From the NCBI GenBank assembly GCA_008638375.1, contig VIRR01000545.1, positions 53,501 to 117,500 of the forward strand: 64,000 nucleotides of DNA, in the 5' to 3' direction. The notes under the pieces were generated by a model that saw only the letters and a list, made by a program, of their open reading frames with translations, made no database searches and had not been told where the DNA came from. Of the stretch, positions 46,811 through 58,772 are shown in pieces. Origin of the DNA: Nyssa sinensis (taxonomy: Eukaryota; Streptophyta; Magnoliopsida; Cornales; Nyssaceae). Position 1 is the stretch's first letter, and each line of letters starts with the position of its first letter. Made by a program: the position numbers and the translations under genes.

Positions 46811-49164
46811 CAATTTGTAGACAGATTATATAGGGCCAATCTCAAAAGAGGTTGGACAAACACCAATTGTTGATAAAAGTAAACTGCCTCCTTGGATTTA
46901 ATTGTCTGCGTAATTATCAATTCAAAACGATATCAAACCTAATTTTGATTACCTATATTGACCTAGAAAAGTATCCGAAGTGGTCTTAATTTCATTCAGT
47001 AGCTAGCAGTGAACTTTGAAAAGAAGAGTAATTAAATCTCTCAATTAAAATATTCACATTCACTTATTTATACCTAGGTTTTACTGAACATCCATGTTCA
47101 CCTATTATTTCTTTTATATACAGATTTGAGATAATATCCAAAGCGATAGCTAGTAGCCACTAATTCAAAAGATAAATCAATAGCTAAACCTATATCCAAC
47201 TCAACAACTAGTGGCTGAATCTGATTTTTCCTCTCATTACATAATCACATACTCACACATTTCTTAATTTCCCCCAGCAACTGATCACTATTATGACTAG
47301 AATGAAATTTTATTAGAGATTATCAATTCAGAAAATCAGATTATACCTGCTTCAGATTGGTAGATCGTTAGAGAGGAAGAAAATCAAGAAGCTGAAGCTG
47401 CCGCCACACAGCTCCTATTCTGCTTCAAACACTAGCAGCCAAGAGCTGGTTCTTGCGCCCCAAATTGATTTGTGCAGCTGTATTTACTGGTTTACAATTT
47501 TTAATGCTTAAATCAACCAGCTTGGCCAGCAAAACGCCCATCATAGAGCTTCCATCTCTCTTACACCGCTACCCACACACAGATATATACCCATGTCCTT
47601 CTGCTGCATCGCCACACAAAAACATACACATATACCTCCTGCTGCACTGTCCCATATCCATCACTCCTTCAGTTCTCTTAGCAACCAAATCAGAAGAGAA
47701 GAGATGGAGTCAAAACTTGTTCACCTGCTATTAAAGCAACTCCCGTAGCAGCAGCCATACACTTAACGATCAAACGCCCAATGCGATTTCACCCCAATAA
47801 AGTAGCTCATTCCTCTATATCCCCGTTGTAACCGCTACCTGCAACAGCCTCCATTTCCCCTGTTTTCTTACCAACCAAAACAAACAATAACAGCAGCACT
47901 AAAACCACATAAAAGTCCCAAATTCAGGTATAAAAATTTGTTGCTTCTAATCTGAAATCAACATGAACTAGCCCTTCAAATTGGAAGGCAGGTGCTGCCG
48001 CACCGCTGCTGTCTCTCCCTGTTTTAGTTCCCTTTTTGCCCAATCTATTTTAACTCCACAGTATCACCAACTAAGCCCCAACAGAGACCATCAAAACAGG
48101 GAAATCGACCATCAGCTGCTCCCTTAACTGCCGCAGCATGTGCTGCAATAGCAGCCCCGATTGCTGCTACAACAGCAGCTCCGCTTGCTGCTACTTTCTT
48201 CCCTTCTACAATTCCTCTCTCTCTCAATTCAAACCACAAACAAATCAAATCCAATCACCTTCAATCCTCAAAAGTCTCATGGCAGAATCCTCCACTTGAC
48301 AAGAGACCTCAACAATTTACACCGCTACACTCACACCGCTACACACACAAATATATTACCTGCTGCACGGCTTACACACCCACATATATATGTCTCTGCA
48401 CTGCTAGAGAATTCTAGAAATTCTCTTTTCCTACAGATATATATATATATATATATATATATAGATCTATGTAGATATATGTGTCGGTGGGAGTCCAATC
48501 TAGAATTTTTCAAATCTCCTCAAATTCTGCTATTTCACCGACTCTCTCTCTCATCTTTCTTTTCTTTTCTTTGTTTCCAGTTTCTTCCCGAAGCTTCTCC
48601 TCCCTTCTCTTATATATATATATATATATATATCATATTTGTTGCCCCAAGAAGTCTCTTGACCCATCACCGACTCTCCCTCCATCTAGCAGCTTCGGCT
48701 GCTTTTATATATATCTAACTTGCTAGCTTCCTTTGGAAGCTTCTACATTTAATAATAACAATATTATATTATATTACATTATATTATATTATATATATAT
48801 ATATATTTACCCTTGCAATTATATATATATATATAATATCTCTCAATCCTATAAAATATTAATTTATGGAATGCCGCTAAATTTGTCATAAGGTTGGGCT
48901 CAATTATCATAATTATTTATTTCTTGATTTTGAGTCTGTTAGGGTCTTATAGTTGATTTATTTTCTTTTCATAATTAATGATTTATTTCCTTCTTATTTA
49001 TTTACCCTGGCATTCAATTGGCTGGATTAATTTTTATATTTTCTGATAATTAATCTCGTCACGGTTTACTGTGTTTCGAGCTATTTTAAATCATTAGCGT
49101 CACATAATTTATATTTATTAGATCCGTGTTCACTGTAAGCCGTGTCAGATTTTGGGGTATTACA
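45391..49164 (-). mobile_element. Main part of solo LTR G
   Basis: Holds a (TA)n run at 45,761-45,787, two CCTGAACCTTCCCCAG-type diverged repeat units (45,908-46,200), a short exon whose LTR-sense end is near 46,524 before GTGAGTAAC, (TA)n at 46,780-46,803, a possible first-exon donor GAAGCAG/GTATAATC near 47,346, and TA-rich sequence from 48,437 to 48,840 where a TATA box is expected. An open stretch at 46,637-46,780 (plus, antisense to the LTR) and others are not recognised as genes. No gag-pol. Confidence 0.8.
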
Positions 49165-49563
49165 TTTGTAGCTCATTCCACCCCACTTACCCCATATCAG
49201 GTGATGACGGTGCGAGACCCCAGTAGGAGTCTGAGAGCGTAGGGGGACATTTTGAAGTACGGTATCAGTCTATGTTAGTTCTCCCATGTATTCACCACCC
49301 TCGGGTGCTGGTTACGTTTAGTTCTCATTTTTTCTTATGTAGAACTATGTCATGTATTTAATAGACTTCCACTGTTTAAATTATTTAAAAGACTTCCGCT
49401 GGATTACTGTAATTGATAAAGACTTCCGCTGTTCATTGTTTAAAATTTTTAGTACATTGCATATTAGTACTATGATACAAGAATGGAAAAAGTAGGGACG
49501 GCCTCCGGGTCGACCCCGCAACATGAGATCCGCATAGGGTGGGTTTCGGGTCGTGACATGTGC

Positions 49564-49775
49564 TATCAAGACCTCTGTTACCGGTGAGGAATGGCCACCT
49601 TATCATGTAACTAAGGTAACTGAGAAACACACAGTGTTATCTTATCCAACCTGATCAAAGAAATTCTAAAACCACTAAAAGATATGAACCGAATAAGTAA
49701 CATAAAGAAGTCAGAAGTTTACGTTAGCAATTCAGACGAATACGAGTGAACACTGCTAAGTTATATGAATAGTCA
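49564..49775 (+). mobile_element. Interior of element A, right part
   Basis: About 210 bp after the TSD, with no open frame or motif recognised. With 13,548-14,170 the whole surviving interior of A is under 0.9 kb, so A also looks like a non-autonomous large-LTR element. Confidence 0.8.
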
Positions 49776-49811
49776 AGTTTTGGGGACAAAACTCTTTTAA
49801 AGGGGGAAGGA
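49776..49811 (+). other. Pre-PPT hairpin and polypurine tract of element A
   Basis: AGTTTTG-GGGA-CAAAACT (49,776-49,793) is a perfect 7-bp stem. AAAGGGGGAAGGA then abuts the LTR start TGTAATACCCC at 49,812. Confidence 0.8.
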
Positions 49812-50069
49812 TGTAATACCCCGACCCGAGAATGCCAGGTAATATGACACGTTTTACGAGGTCATGAGAAAATTGGGAGAATAATTAATTAAGTTAATAT
49901 AATTAATTAATTAAATATAAGGACGCCAATTACTATTTAAATTACTAGAATAATATGATGACACACACACACTCACAAAGTGTATTGTGTGTAAGTACAT
50001 GTATATGTATAAATATATGTGTCTACAAGTATATGCATGGAAGTTAAAAATAAACATTAAATAGATAAT

Positions 50070-50094
50070 ATAATAATGATAATAATAATAATAA

Positions 50095-50167
<73 letters not shown>
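50070..50167. repeat. (AAT)n microsatellite in the plus arm of A's right LTR
   Basis: AATAATAAT with interruptions. Its mirror (ATT)n copy is at about 62,908-63,000 in the reverse arm, with different lengths. Frames across it are low-complexity and not genes. A TATA run follows at 50,312-50,328, the likely promoter of this LTR. Confidence 0.9.
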
Positions 50168-50170
<3 letters not shown>

Positions 50171-51224
50171 AATAGTGTGAATGAATATGTATATATATAT
50201 ATAAATATATAAATTATATATATAGATATGTATATGAGGACATGCAATGGTCTAACGTGTACAAGTGTGTGTGAGTGACCATTGTATATTAGTATGTGTG
50301 AATTATGAGATATATATATATATATATCTGCATGGTGCTTGTACACACACACACCACCATTCGAGAGTGAGGGAGAGATTGAAGGAGGTTCGGGAGGTTC
50401 AGAAGTGAGGAACAAAGGAGAAGAAGGGAGAAGGAACAACAATCTCAACCAAAAAGGTGAGAATACACAAAAACCATCACTTTCTCTCTCTAGGAATTTT
50501 TCTATGCATGAACTGTATAAGCCTTGTTTTATGTATGTATAATGTTTAAGATGTGTTTAGACTTAACCAAGCATGAAATTAGACCTCAAAAACCCCAAGA
50601 AAAAATAGAAACCCACGTGAAGCAGCCATTGGAGGACCTTGCTCAAGCAGGTCTGAACCAATGGCAACCAAATCAGGTTTTGATCATCAAGACCTCAACT
50701 TGACTCCACAAACATGCCAAAAACCTATGGCCATGACCAAAACCCAAAAGAACCGAAGCCCAAATATCGAGTTATAAGTTCAGGTTCCAAAAACAAATCT
50801 CAAAAACGTGAGATTAAATCTATTTTGATGAATGAAAAGTGAAGCCCAATGAAGAGGGGATCACAACAGAACAAGTCTCATCGAATTTGGCTCAGAAATG
50901 AGCATGAACGGCCGAATTGTTGGTTTGAATTATCAAACTCAAAACCGAACGTATGAACAAGTTTTGAACTTCCAAATGAATGCAAACATAATCCTTCATG
51001 TCCCAGAAGTGATTTGGAGAAGAAACAGTAAGCCAAACTTCATGAAATTAAAAGAAATGGAAACCTGCAACTAGGCCAACACTGGGGAAGAAACGGGGGA
51101 GAAGATGAACAGTGATTGTTCCGATCGGGTCGAATTCGGTCGCGGGTTTGGGTCAAACCGGATCCAACGGGTCAGGTTTATTTAAACGGCAACGTTTTAC
51201 TTATTTAAATTTAAGACATTAGGG

Positions 51225-51470
51225 CTGACGTCATCATGATGTCAGCAACACGTGGCAAACTGGCTAAACCGGTTGGGTTACAAGTGAACCAGACCGGTTC
51301 ACTCAAAATAAAACCAATCATGACGTCAGCAACACATGGAAAACTGGCTAAACAGGTTGGGTTACAAGTGAACCAGATCGGTTCACTCAAAATAAAACCA
51401 ATTTAAAACCGGCTAAACAGGTTGGGTTACAAGTGAACCAGATCGGTTCACTCAAAATAAAACCAATTTT
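51225..51470 (+). repeat. Three stacked copies of a ~85-bp segment at the palindrome centre
   Basis: GGTTGGGTTACAAGTGAACC recurs three times (near 51,272, 51,357 and 51,422), each ending CACTCAAAATAAAACCAAT; the third copy is shortened. The inverted copy begins immediately afterwards. The equivalent place in the left LTR (about 2,740-2,810) has a single copy. Confidence 0.85.
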
Positions 51471-51541
51471 GGTTTTATTTTGAGTGAACCGGTCTGGTTC
51501 ACTTGTAACCCAACCGGTTTAGCCAGTTTGCCACGTGTTGC

Positions 51542-51560
51542 TGACGTCATGATGACGTCA
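51542..51560. promoter_or_regulatory. Double TGACGTCA palindrome in A's right LTR
   Basis: TGACGTCA at 51,542-51,549 and 51,553-51,560. The mirror copy at about 51,226 is mutated in its second half. An intact pair is also at 1,252-1,270 in the left palindrome. Confidence 0.45.
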
Positions 51561-51995
51561 GCCCTAATGTCTTAAATTTAAATAAGTAAAACGCTGCCAT
51601 TTAAATAAACCTGACCCGTTGGATCCGGTTTGACCCGAACCCGCGACCGAATTCGACCTGATTGCAACAATCACTGTTCATCTTCTCCCCCATTTCTTCC
51701 CCAGTGTTGCCCTAGTTACAGGTTTCCATTTCTTTTAATTTCGTGAAGTTTGGCTTACTGTTTTCTTACTGTTTCTTCTCCAAATCACTTCTGGGACATG
51801 AAGGATTATGTTTGCATTCATTTGGAAGTTCAAAACTTGTTCATACATTCGGTTTTGAGTTAGATAATTCAAACCAACAATTCGGCCGTTCATGCTCATT
51901 TCTGAGCCAAATTCGATGAGACTTGTTCTGTTGTGATCCCCTCTTCATGGGGCTTCACTTTTCATTCATCAAAGTAGATTTAATCTCACGTTTTT

Positions 51996-54900
51996 TGTCA
52001 CGACCCGAAACCCACCCTATGCAGATCTTGTATCGTGGGGCCGACCCCATGGCCGTCCCTACTTTTTCCATTCTTTTACCAATGATAACAGTAAATAATA
52101 TAAACATGACATTAAAGTGCGGAAGCTTTATTACAATTATTGTTCAAAGACTAAACTTCAAACTAACAATAAACTGATCCTAAACCACTCTTAGGTAGTG
52201 AGTACATGGGAGAGACTTCATTCATTACTATTATGCTCTTCAACTGTCTCTTTAATCTCCTGATCTCCTACTGTGGTTCTGTAACATTCTCACCTAAAAA
52301 AAATTTAGTAAGGGGTGAGCCACAAACTCAGTAAGTAGAAACCTATCCCTAATACGGGGTTAGAGTAATCGTGGAACATATAAGATCATAGATGAACATG
52401 ATAGCCAGTCATGGAAACAATTTCAGTCAACAGTAAAGTGCCAAAATGGCCAATGAACAGTAAGACATGATAACCCAATAAGAACAGTGATATAACATGA
52501 ATACGGGAACATTCAACGTTCACAATCGATGTAAATGTACTGCCACAATGGAATGATCTCAATCGAGTCAAATGAATAAAGGTACTGTCAACATGGAACT
52601 ATCAAGAGTGAAATGAAACATCACATGAATCTAATGAACATCACATAACAGTCAACATGAACGATGCATTTACTCTGTTCAGGGTTTGGCAGACCCTCGG
52701 TCTTTTGGGGCCCGGCATACCCCCCTTTAACATGAAGGCATATAAAATGCCATTAAAACTCGCTGCGTAAAAACGCCATCATTGCCACATGTCCGTTTGA
52801 CTCGTAGGTCCCATAAATTGACCCGTAGGTCCAGTCAATCAGATAGCATCAGAAGGGTAATGTGTCTGAGCACAAAACCCAGCATTTAACATAAATTAGG
52901 ATTATATCATATTCTATATGAGGTGTGCAAAATGTGGAACATCATAACATAAGCATACAGTAAATAACATCAACATAATGAATCAAGCCATGAACCATCA
53001 ACCAATAGACATCCACCAGGTAGAACAATATCCATGGTGGGAACAATAATAGTGGGTATAAATACATGAGTACAAAATTGGCAGTATAGAAAGATCGTGG
53101 CTTGGAAAACCACGTATAAAAGATAGAAATCCACTTACCTTATCAATGTCTTAATATCCCGTGACTTCCTCCTTTCCTTTTGACTTGCCTATAAATCAAT
53201 AAACACGTTTCAGCTTTCATATAATTTACCAAATTTATGCCTCGTTACTCTAAATACCTCCCGTACTAATTTATGCTTTACGATTTCCATTTTAAACTTA
53301 ATTTACCCAAGGGCAAAATGGTCATTTACGTGTCTCTACTTTTTGGGTTCTGTTTTCATAATTTGGACTTCACCGTTAACTCCAGTAGGTTTGAATTAAT
53401 AAAAATTCACTATTTACTTAACTAAATCGGAGTCCGTTTGACTTACCTTTGAGGTAGGGGCATTTTGGTCATTTTGGCATTCTACAGTTATTTTATTTTT
53501 TTGGGACTCCGTCTCGTAAAACGGACCTCACTATTAAATTCAGAGGGTCCAAAATAGTAAGTTTTCATTATTCGTTCTACTAATTTAGGCGTCAAAATTA
53601 AATTTAAAATTTATTAATTTAAATCATTTATTTAAATTAATTAATCTGGATAATACATATCGTATTTGAGCCCAAACAGACCACATGTGCCTTGGTGGCA
53701 TAGTGGCTAAGCTTCTCACCCTTACTCCTTTGGTCACAGGTTCAATTCACTGCCATACCAATTTTTCATTTAACATTTTCCATTGTTTTTCATTTCCTTG
53801 TTCAAGTTTAACCCAACCATTGGATAGCTTCTCATTTCCAACCAAACACTATCTAAACTCGAATTTAAAAATTTACCCATGAAGTACAAGTGTTGGGCAG
53901 TCATCTGAATGGGTGGGTCGGGTCAGACCCGACCCGGTTTGGCCAAAATAAAATCGAAAAACCCAACAGCCGCACAGCAACACTCCGGCGTGTTGGTTGT
54001 CTTCTCCGTCAACGGCGACTTGCCGACGACAGATTTTCTTACGTTTTTCAGTGGGGTTCACACCTACCAGTCATAGGCAACTCAAATCTACCGTCGGATT
54101 TCAAATCGGAGTGCCGGAGCACTTGCAAAATAACCGGAACAGTAGCGCACTAGGGGTTGTGCAATTTTTTGGCAGCCCCTTTCCCTTCCGTTTTCTCTCA
54201 TTTTCTCCTACGGTTTCAATCCCGATTTGATTCTAAAATGTCCCTACACCCAAGAGAATCAATTACCCATGATCTAACCCAATTAATCGCAACAAAATCG
54301 CCCCACCCGATCAGTTTTTCTCCTCTGTTTTTCACTGTTTCCCCACGTTCAGTTCTGTTCGTTTTTTTTTTCTTTGTTTTCCTTGATTCAATTCCAACAC
54401 CAACCCACTTCAATGCATCAATTAAGTTCCCATCCTCCACAAGATTCTATATCAAAGTAGGAATTCATGCTTTAAAAATCCAAGACGAAAGGTTTAGTGG
54501 TTTACCCTGTTCCGAGTGATCCCCTGTCCTGGGCGATGACAATGAGTGGAAGGGATTGGAGTTTGGCTCTTGAATCAGCGTTGCTGATTCGCAATCCACT
54601 GTGGTGGCAAATTCTGATTTTTCTGCAAACGGATCAGTGATGAATCCGTGAGAACACCGAGGTAGTCGATGCGGCGATCGTGCCATCATCGCGACCTTTC
54701 TTTCTTTTAATCTCGGTCACTCTCCGATCAACGGCTTCCGGTGCCATGCCATGACGATCATCCCATCCGCCCCTGGGCAAGGCGGTCGAGCCGGAGCCGA
54801 GCTTCCGAGAGTAGCGGTGGTCGTCGCAATAGCCGTGGGTTTGGAGAGAACCAGCGTTCTGGAGTTTCTCCCTGTTCTCTTCCTCTCATTTCTTTCTTTT

Positions 54901-55326
54901 TTTTTTTTTCCCTCTTTATTCTCCCCATTTCGTTTCTCTCTCAACCAGTAACCTCCCCTTTTCAGCACCCTTTCATTTTCTTACTCATAACTCTCCATCA
55001 TTTATATGTAACCCCCCCTTTATGTTAATATATATATATATATATATCCACCCATATACATGTATATATATATATATATATCTAACACCACATGCCATAA
55101 CATAATTTTTATTTATTTATTTTATTTCTAATTCTTATTTTATTTTTATTATTTTATTTTTATTTCCATATTCGTTAATGGCTTGCTCAATATAGCCCGT
55201 CATTGTCCGTATATTCGAAACCATTTAAATTTCACAATCGTCTATTCCTTTCGATACCATGACATAAAGCTCTATCGGTTCGGTTTACATGGCTCGTTCG
55301 GTTACGATTTGGGTCAGGGTATTACA
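51996..55326 (-). repeat. 3' LTR of element I
   Basis: In LTR sense: TA-rich tract at 55,029-55,080, CT/GA-rich leader (about 54,150-54,960), two ~143-bp repeat blocks (53,300-53,560), antisense tRNA-like module (53,696-53,748), stem CCACCA/TGGTGG at 53,013-53,040, and the conserved LTR tail. Frames of 70-120 codons in the leader are present in both LTRs but resemble no protein I know. Confidence 0.92.
53696..53748 (+). other. tRNA-like (SINE-like) Pol III promoter module, antisense in LTR of I
   Basis: TGGCATAGTGG (53,696-53,706) matches the A-box consensus exactly and GTTCAATTC (53,740-53,748) matches the B box exactly. The surrounding sequence (CCTTGGTGGCATAGTGGCTA to CTGCCATACC) has the look of a tRNA-derived SINE head. 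The other LTR has it at 60,472-60,524. Confidence 0.6.
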
Positions 55327-55365
55327 TTCTACCCCCCTTAAATTGAGTTTTGTCCCCAAAACTCA
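55327..55365 (-). other. Polypurine tract and pre-PPT hairpin of element I
   Basis: Plus reading TTCTACCCCCCTTAAAT abuts the LTR at 55,326. TGAGTTTTG-TCCC-CAAAACTCA (55,344-55,365) is a perfect 9-bp stem. Confidence 0.82.
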
Positions 55366-55854
55366 AATGTTCATAATCCATGAAACTTTGTCACCTCATC
55401 ATGTCAGTTTCACCGTCATAATTTCCTTTGCAACCTGTCTCTTGGACTTATCTCTATTCTTCAGATACTACATTCTTAGGCAGAAAAATTTCTTTATATA
55501 AGGTTTATAGTTCTTTTGTATTCATCTTTGTTTTATTTCAATAGTGCATTTGGAAGTCAAGGGTTTGACATTTTAACTTCCTCGAGACTTTTAACTCATT
55601 GTCTCTAATTTTAGTATTAACATTATAACTAGAGACCAGCTACTTCCATTACTTATCCTGAGTCATCTTTTTAGTTACTTGACTATTTCTCCTTGCTACC
55701 AGTCTCCTGACTTGTCTTACAGCTAGTTGTTATATTCATCTCATTTAGTATTAAGTCGTAATTGTTTTATTGTTCATGGTCTCCCACCTTCCATTGACAT
55801 GTGCCAAGTAAGATATCTAGCACCTCGATCCCTTTTTTTTTTCTATCCATTTCT

Positions 55855-55895
55855 TTGGTAGTGGTCCTAAGAAGTCAACGGTGTAACTAGACTAC
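55855..55895 (-). pseudogene. pol: Integrase relic in element I
   Basis: The minus strand reads YTVDFLGPLPK, matching the first catalytic Asp region of the integrase in B (TMDFVSGLPK at about 24,495). The flanking frame is broken and low in complexity. The position relative to the polypurine tract is as expected for integrase. Confidence 0.5.
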
Positions 55896-58400
55896 ACCAC
55901 CTCTATCGTTTAGAGTGTTTTGGACATCTCATTCAAGTACTTTAAGTTTTCCTAAGGACAAAGTATCATATTCCCTTTCATTTTCATGAACATCTTTTGG
56001 TTCGTGTTAGGACAAGTTACTCGTATTCTCTTTGTATTACAATATTTATCCCCTGCTCGGGTGTTCTCAAATTTACTCGAACTTTTCATTTGTGATTTCC
56101 TAATCAATTGTCCATTTCTTGAAGATTTATCAATCCTCTTTTCATTTCACTTGTATTGTTTATTGGCATTACTGTCTTTGTTTTCAAATTCATGCTTATC
56201 ATTTTATGATTTAGATAGATTAAGGAGCTCAATTCCTCTATTTTTTTTTTCCACATTATAGGCAGGTGCTTTTTACCATTGCTCTTTTCATAAGTTTTGA
56301 TTCCTCATCCTTCATAGATTAAGGTATGGTACATATACTTATAAAATTTTAGGGTAGTCTTTTACCCCAGTCACTAATTCTTCATGTGATAGTCTACTTC
56401 GAAAGCATCCTTAATGGTGTTATCATATTTGGTTTACCTAGGATTTTTCACATCATTTGATCAGTTTAAGTCTCAAGTCTTATGACTTGTTAGTTTATAA
56501 CCATTCTTTTGGTTTCACTTACCTTTGCTCATAACGGTTGTTCAACTGTCTCATTTCTTATCCTCGTCATTATATTCGGTTTTCCATCATCTGTTACATT
56601 TCTCTTCCCGGTCGTTATTCACTTTTTTTTTTTTCATTTCATTCTTTCAAGAACTTATTCAACCGTAGAGGAAGTCCCTTGTACATTTTGTGACTTCATA
56701 TCATATTTTAGGATTGTTCACATCATTTAATCGTCTAATCATTTTATCGTTATATTTGACATTCAAAGTTTATCACAACGATATCAATTTTTTTTTTTTT
56801 TTCATCATGGAAATTTCCTACTTCCTTGGTGTCACAATTCAGTTATTCCTACTTTCTACCTCGATCTTGATTGTTCTCGTAACCCAATTAATTAGGTATC
56901 ACTTTAGCACAGTCACTGTCCTCACTAGTTTTTATATGCATTATGTATGCCACAATTTTTGTCTCTTAAATTGCTAGGTCACGTAAATCCTCGAAATCAT
57001 TCAATGTCATCAATCATTTATCTTTTTGAGTTAGATTCAGCTAGCTCAATAGAGTATAACCCACAATTAGGTCCTATTGTTACCTAGGTTAATAAGATCC
57101 ATTGAATTTTCCCAACTATCATTTATCACGTGTCAATCTCCTTTTAGGACCATCACAGTTCATAAATGTTCACTTGATAATCTCATTTAATCAGTATCTA
57201 TCTACCAATAATGCATTTGTCTTTACTCTATATGACTCACTCAAGAATCCTCCTAATTCTGACATATCGTCAGTCCATCTAGAGTCTTAACGCCTCATGT
57301 TACCATTCAGTAAGTCTTCCTCAGACCATCTCTTACATAGACTTCTTGTTAAATTCCTCGACTTTTCAAGATTTCACAATCCCAACTCTGTCACTTTATA
57401 TCTTTTAAAAGAGCATTTGCTGCTGCCTTTGTTAACATGCTAGTTTCCCCCAATTCATAGATCAATTCCAATGTAATGACTTAAGAGTCATCCACCTCAA
57501 CACTGGTATTATTTTTTCTAAGAATCCTCAACCTTTGTCCTCAAGCATACTACTTCCTCCCAAAAGTTACTATTCATTTAATCATCTCAATCGTCCAAGA
57601 AACATCAAGTCAGTCATAGCATAGTCTTTCCCAAAAACTAGTAACCTTAGTATTTAATCAAGCTATCGTTTTCCAAAAGTCACCAATCATTTAACTATTT
57701 AAATCCTCAAATTCTTAGTTCCTCCAACGATATCATCGGTTAATAACCATGTACTTATGATCTGTATCTCATATGCCTTATATACATCATTCAATAATGA
57801 TTTCCTCGTAGTGCCTCAGAATCATATATCATGTTAAATTCACGATTCCTCTAAATGATTTACTACCAGTTCAGTCTTTACGATCATTTAGATCACATTG
57901 ATCTCTAACAGTTACTCAAGATCATTTATCATTTACTTCATCTAACTCGATAAAGTATTAACTAAATCAATCACACCTCATCTTAGATTACAAGATTCAT
58001 GGATCTCTCCCTAATATTCATTCATCATGTGTCAGCCTCTTTCCAAAATCATCACATTTCATAAGATCAATTCTAGCAATCTCGCTCATTTAGGAATTGT
58101 CTTCAAGACTTTACTCATTTCTACTCTATCAGGGTCCACTTATGAGTTAAGAATTTATACTTTTAGTCCTTCTGTGATTATCCATTCAATTTCTATCTCT
58201 CATTCAAACATTATATTTATCCATAACATTTATCGAAATCTCCTCAAATATTTTCAGTGTCATTCCTTGAAAATCCTCATCGTTTATTTTCAAACATATT
58301 ACTATTCCCTACAGGTAACTATTTACTGAATCATCTCAATTTTTCAAGAATCACCAGTTTTCATCATAACATATAGTATCTTCCTCCAATATAAAATATT
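55896..58400 (-). mobile_element. Unrecognisable middle of element I interior
   Basis: About 2.5 kb, AT-rich, with stops in every frame. Its length would suit an RT/RNase H region, but I could not find the RT catalytic motif. Poly-T runs near 55,830, 56,240, 56,620 and 56,790. Small frames of 60-100 codons on the plus strand look like chance. Confidence 0.55.
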
Positions 58401-58640
58401 CATCAATGATAAACCCCTCGATGGTATTGAAATAGTTAACTTGTAGCCTAGAGGTTCTGTTTCTAAGTTCAACTTAGCAGTAAATGTGGAACTATAAATC
58501 AATTCTCCAGACAATATATAAACAGGTTGTAAGTAACGGAAAAATACCTACGGATACTGGTACAGTAGCCCAATCATCATCTGGTGTTAACCTTTCCTAT
58601 AAAGGATAACCAATTAATGTATACATAAAATAACTATCAG
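58400..58640 (-). pseudogene. pol: Protease relic in element I
   Basis: The minus strand reads STFTAKLNLETEPLGYKL, aligning with PTYAARLNLVTEPLGYLL of element B's protease. It is preceded by LQPVYILSGELIYS where B has QPTHVLFDTGSTHSF. The catalytic Asp-Thr-Gly is lost. Upstream frames carry stops. This shows the interior descends from a gag-pol element. Confidence 0.75.
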
Positions 58641-58757
58641 CGTTCGCATAAAAGTCTAGCCTAGTAATGTCAGTATTATCCATCGACTAACTCTTAGACT
58701 TTAGCAATTCTAGTACTCTAATCCTGTCTCCCATGACTCACTAGAACCAAAGACTTT

Positions 58758-58769
58758 GCTCTGATACCA
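58758..58769 (-). other. Primer-binding site of element I (tRNA-iMet)
   Basis: GCTCTGATACCA in plus reading, three bases before the LTR at 58,773. Confidence 0.92.
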
Positions 58770-58772
58770 AGC

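Larger units (their letters stand above)
31962..49164 (-). mobile_element. Element G: solo LTR in B's 3' LTR, TSD TTTGT, split by H
   Basis: Starts TGTCACATCCCGCACCCC and ends TTTGGGGTATTACA, flanked by TTTGT at 31,957-31,961 and 49,165-49,169. Without H it is 31,962-32,184 plus 45,391-49,164, about 4.0 kb. Its ends and the ACGCGGATGC to AGAGCAAATC region are close to solo LTR D. Its intron region is different, and no NRPE1-like segment is present. Confidence 0.93.
14171..49558 (+). mobile_element. Element B: Tekay/Del-type chromovirus LTR retrotransposon, TSD TGTGC
   Basis: 5' LTR 14,171-20,787, interior 20,788-25,578, 3' LTR 25,579-49,558, flanked by TGTGC at 14,166-14,170 and 49,559-49,563. 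LTRs start TGTAATATCCC and end TCGGGTCGTGACA. Clean LTR lengths after removing nested insertions are about 2.9 kb (5', internally deleted) and 3.4 kb (3'). The LTRs differ at a few percent of sites by eye, so it is not a very young insertion. It is the only element in the window with a full set of gag-pol domains. It is now inactive through stops, frameshifts and nested LTRs. Confidence 0.95.
25579..49558 (+). repeat. 3' LTR of element B, split by F and G
   Basis: LTR pieces are 25,579-28,043, 31,419-31,961 and 49,170-49,558, about 3.4 kb when joined. First exon ends GCAAG at 26,381 before GTGAGCC; 56-nt exon at 27,603-27,658; the last-intron acceptor lies near 49,200. The end GGGTTTCGGGTCGTGACA abuts TSD TGTGC at 49,559. 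Confidence 0.93.

Noticed and set aside
46637..46873. Possible captured host exon (78 codons, plus strand) in solo LTR G
   Set aside because: It is antisense to the LTR, ends in a (TA)n run and I recognise no protein family; support is too thin to call a capture.
48161..48718. 185-codon plus-strand frame in solo LTR G
   Set aside because: Antisense to the LTR leader; made of Leu/Ser and TA-microsatellite translations, with no homologous frame in solo LTR D.
50044..50448. 134-codon minus-strand frame rich in Leu and Ser
   Set aside because: It runs across the (AAT)n and (TA)n microsatellites; low-complexity, with no conserved counterpart beyond the mirror arm.
53691..53765. Functional tRNA gene
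   Set aside because: Only A and B boxes are convincing; no acceptor stem closes around it and the anticodon arm is not clear. It fits a SINE head better.
54157..54519. 120-codon frame seen again at 60,826-61,296
   Set aside because: The two copies are LTR duplicates of element I and so are not independent evidence. The frame is antisense to the LTR and Phe/Ser/Pro-rich without any known motif.
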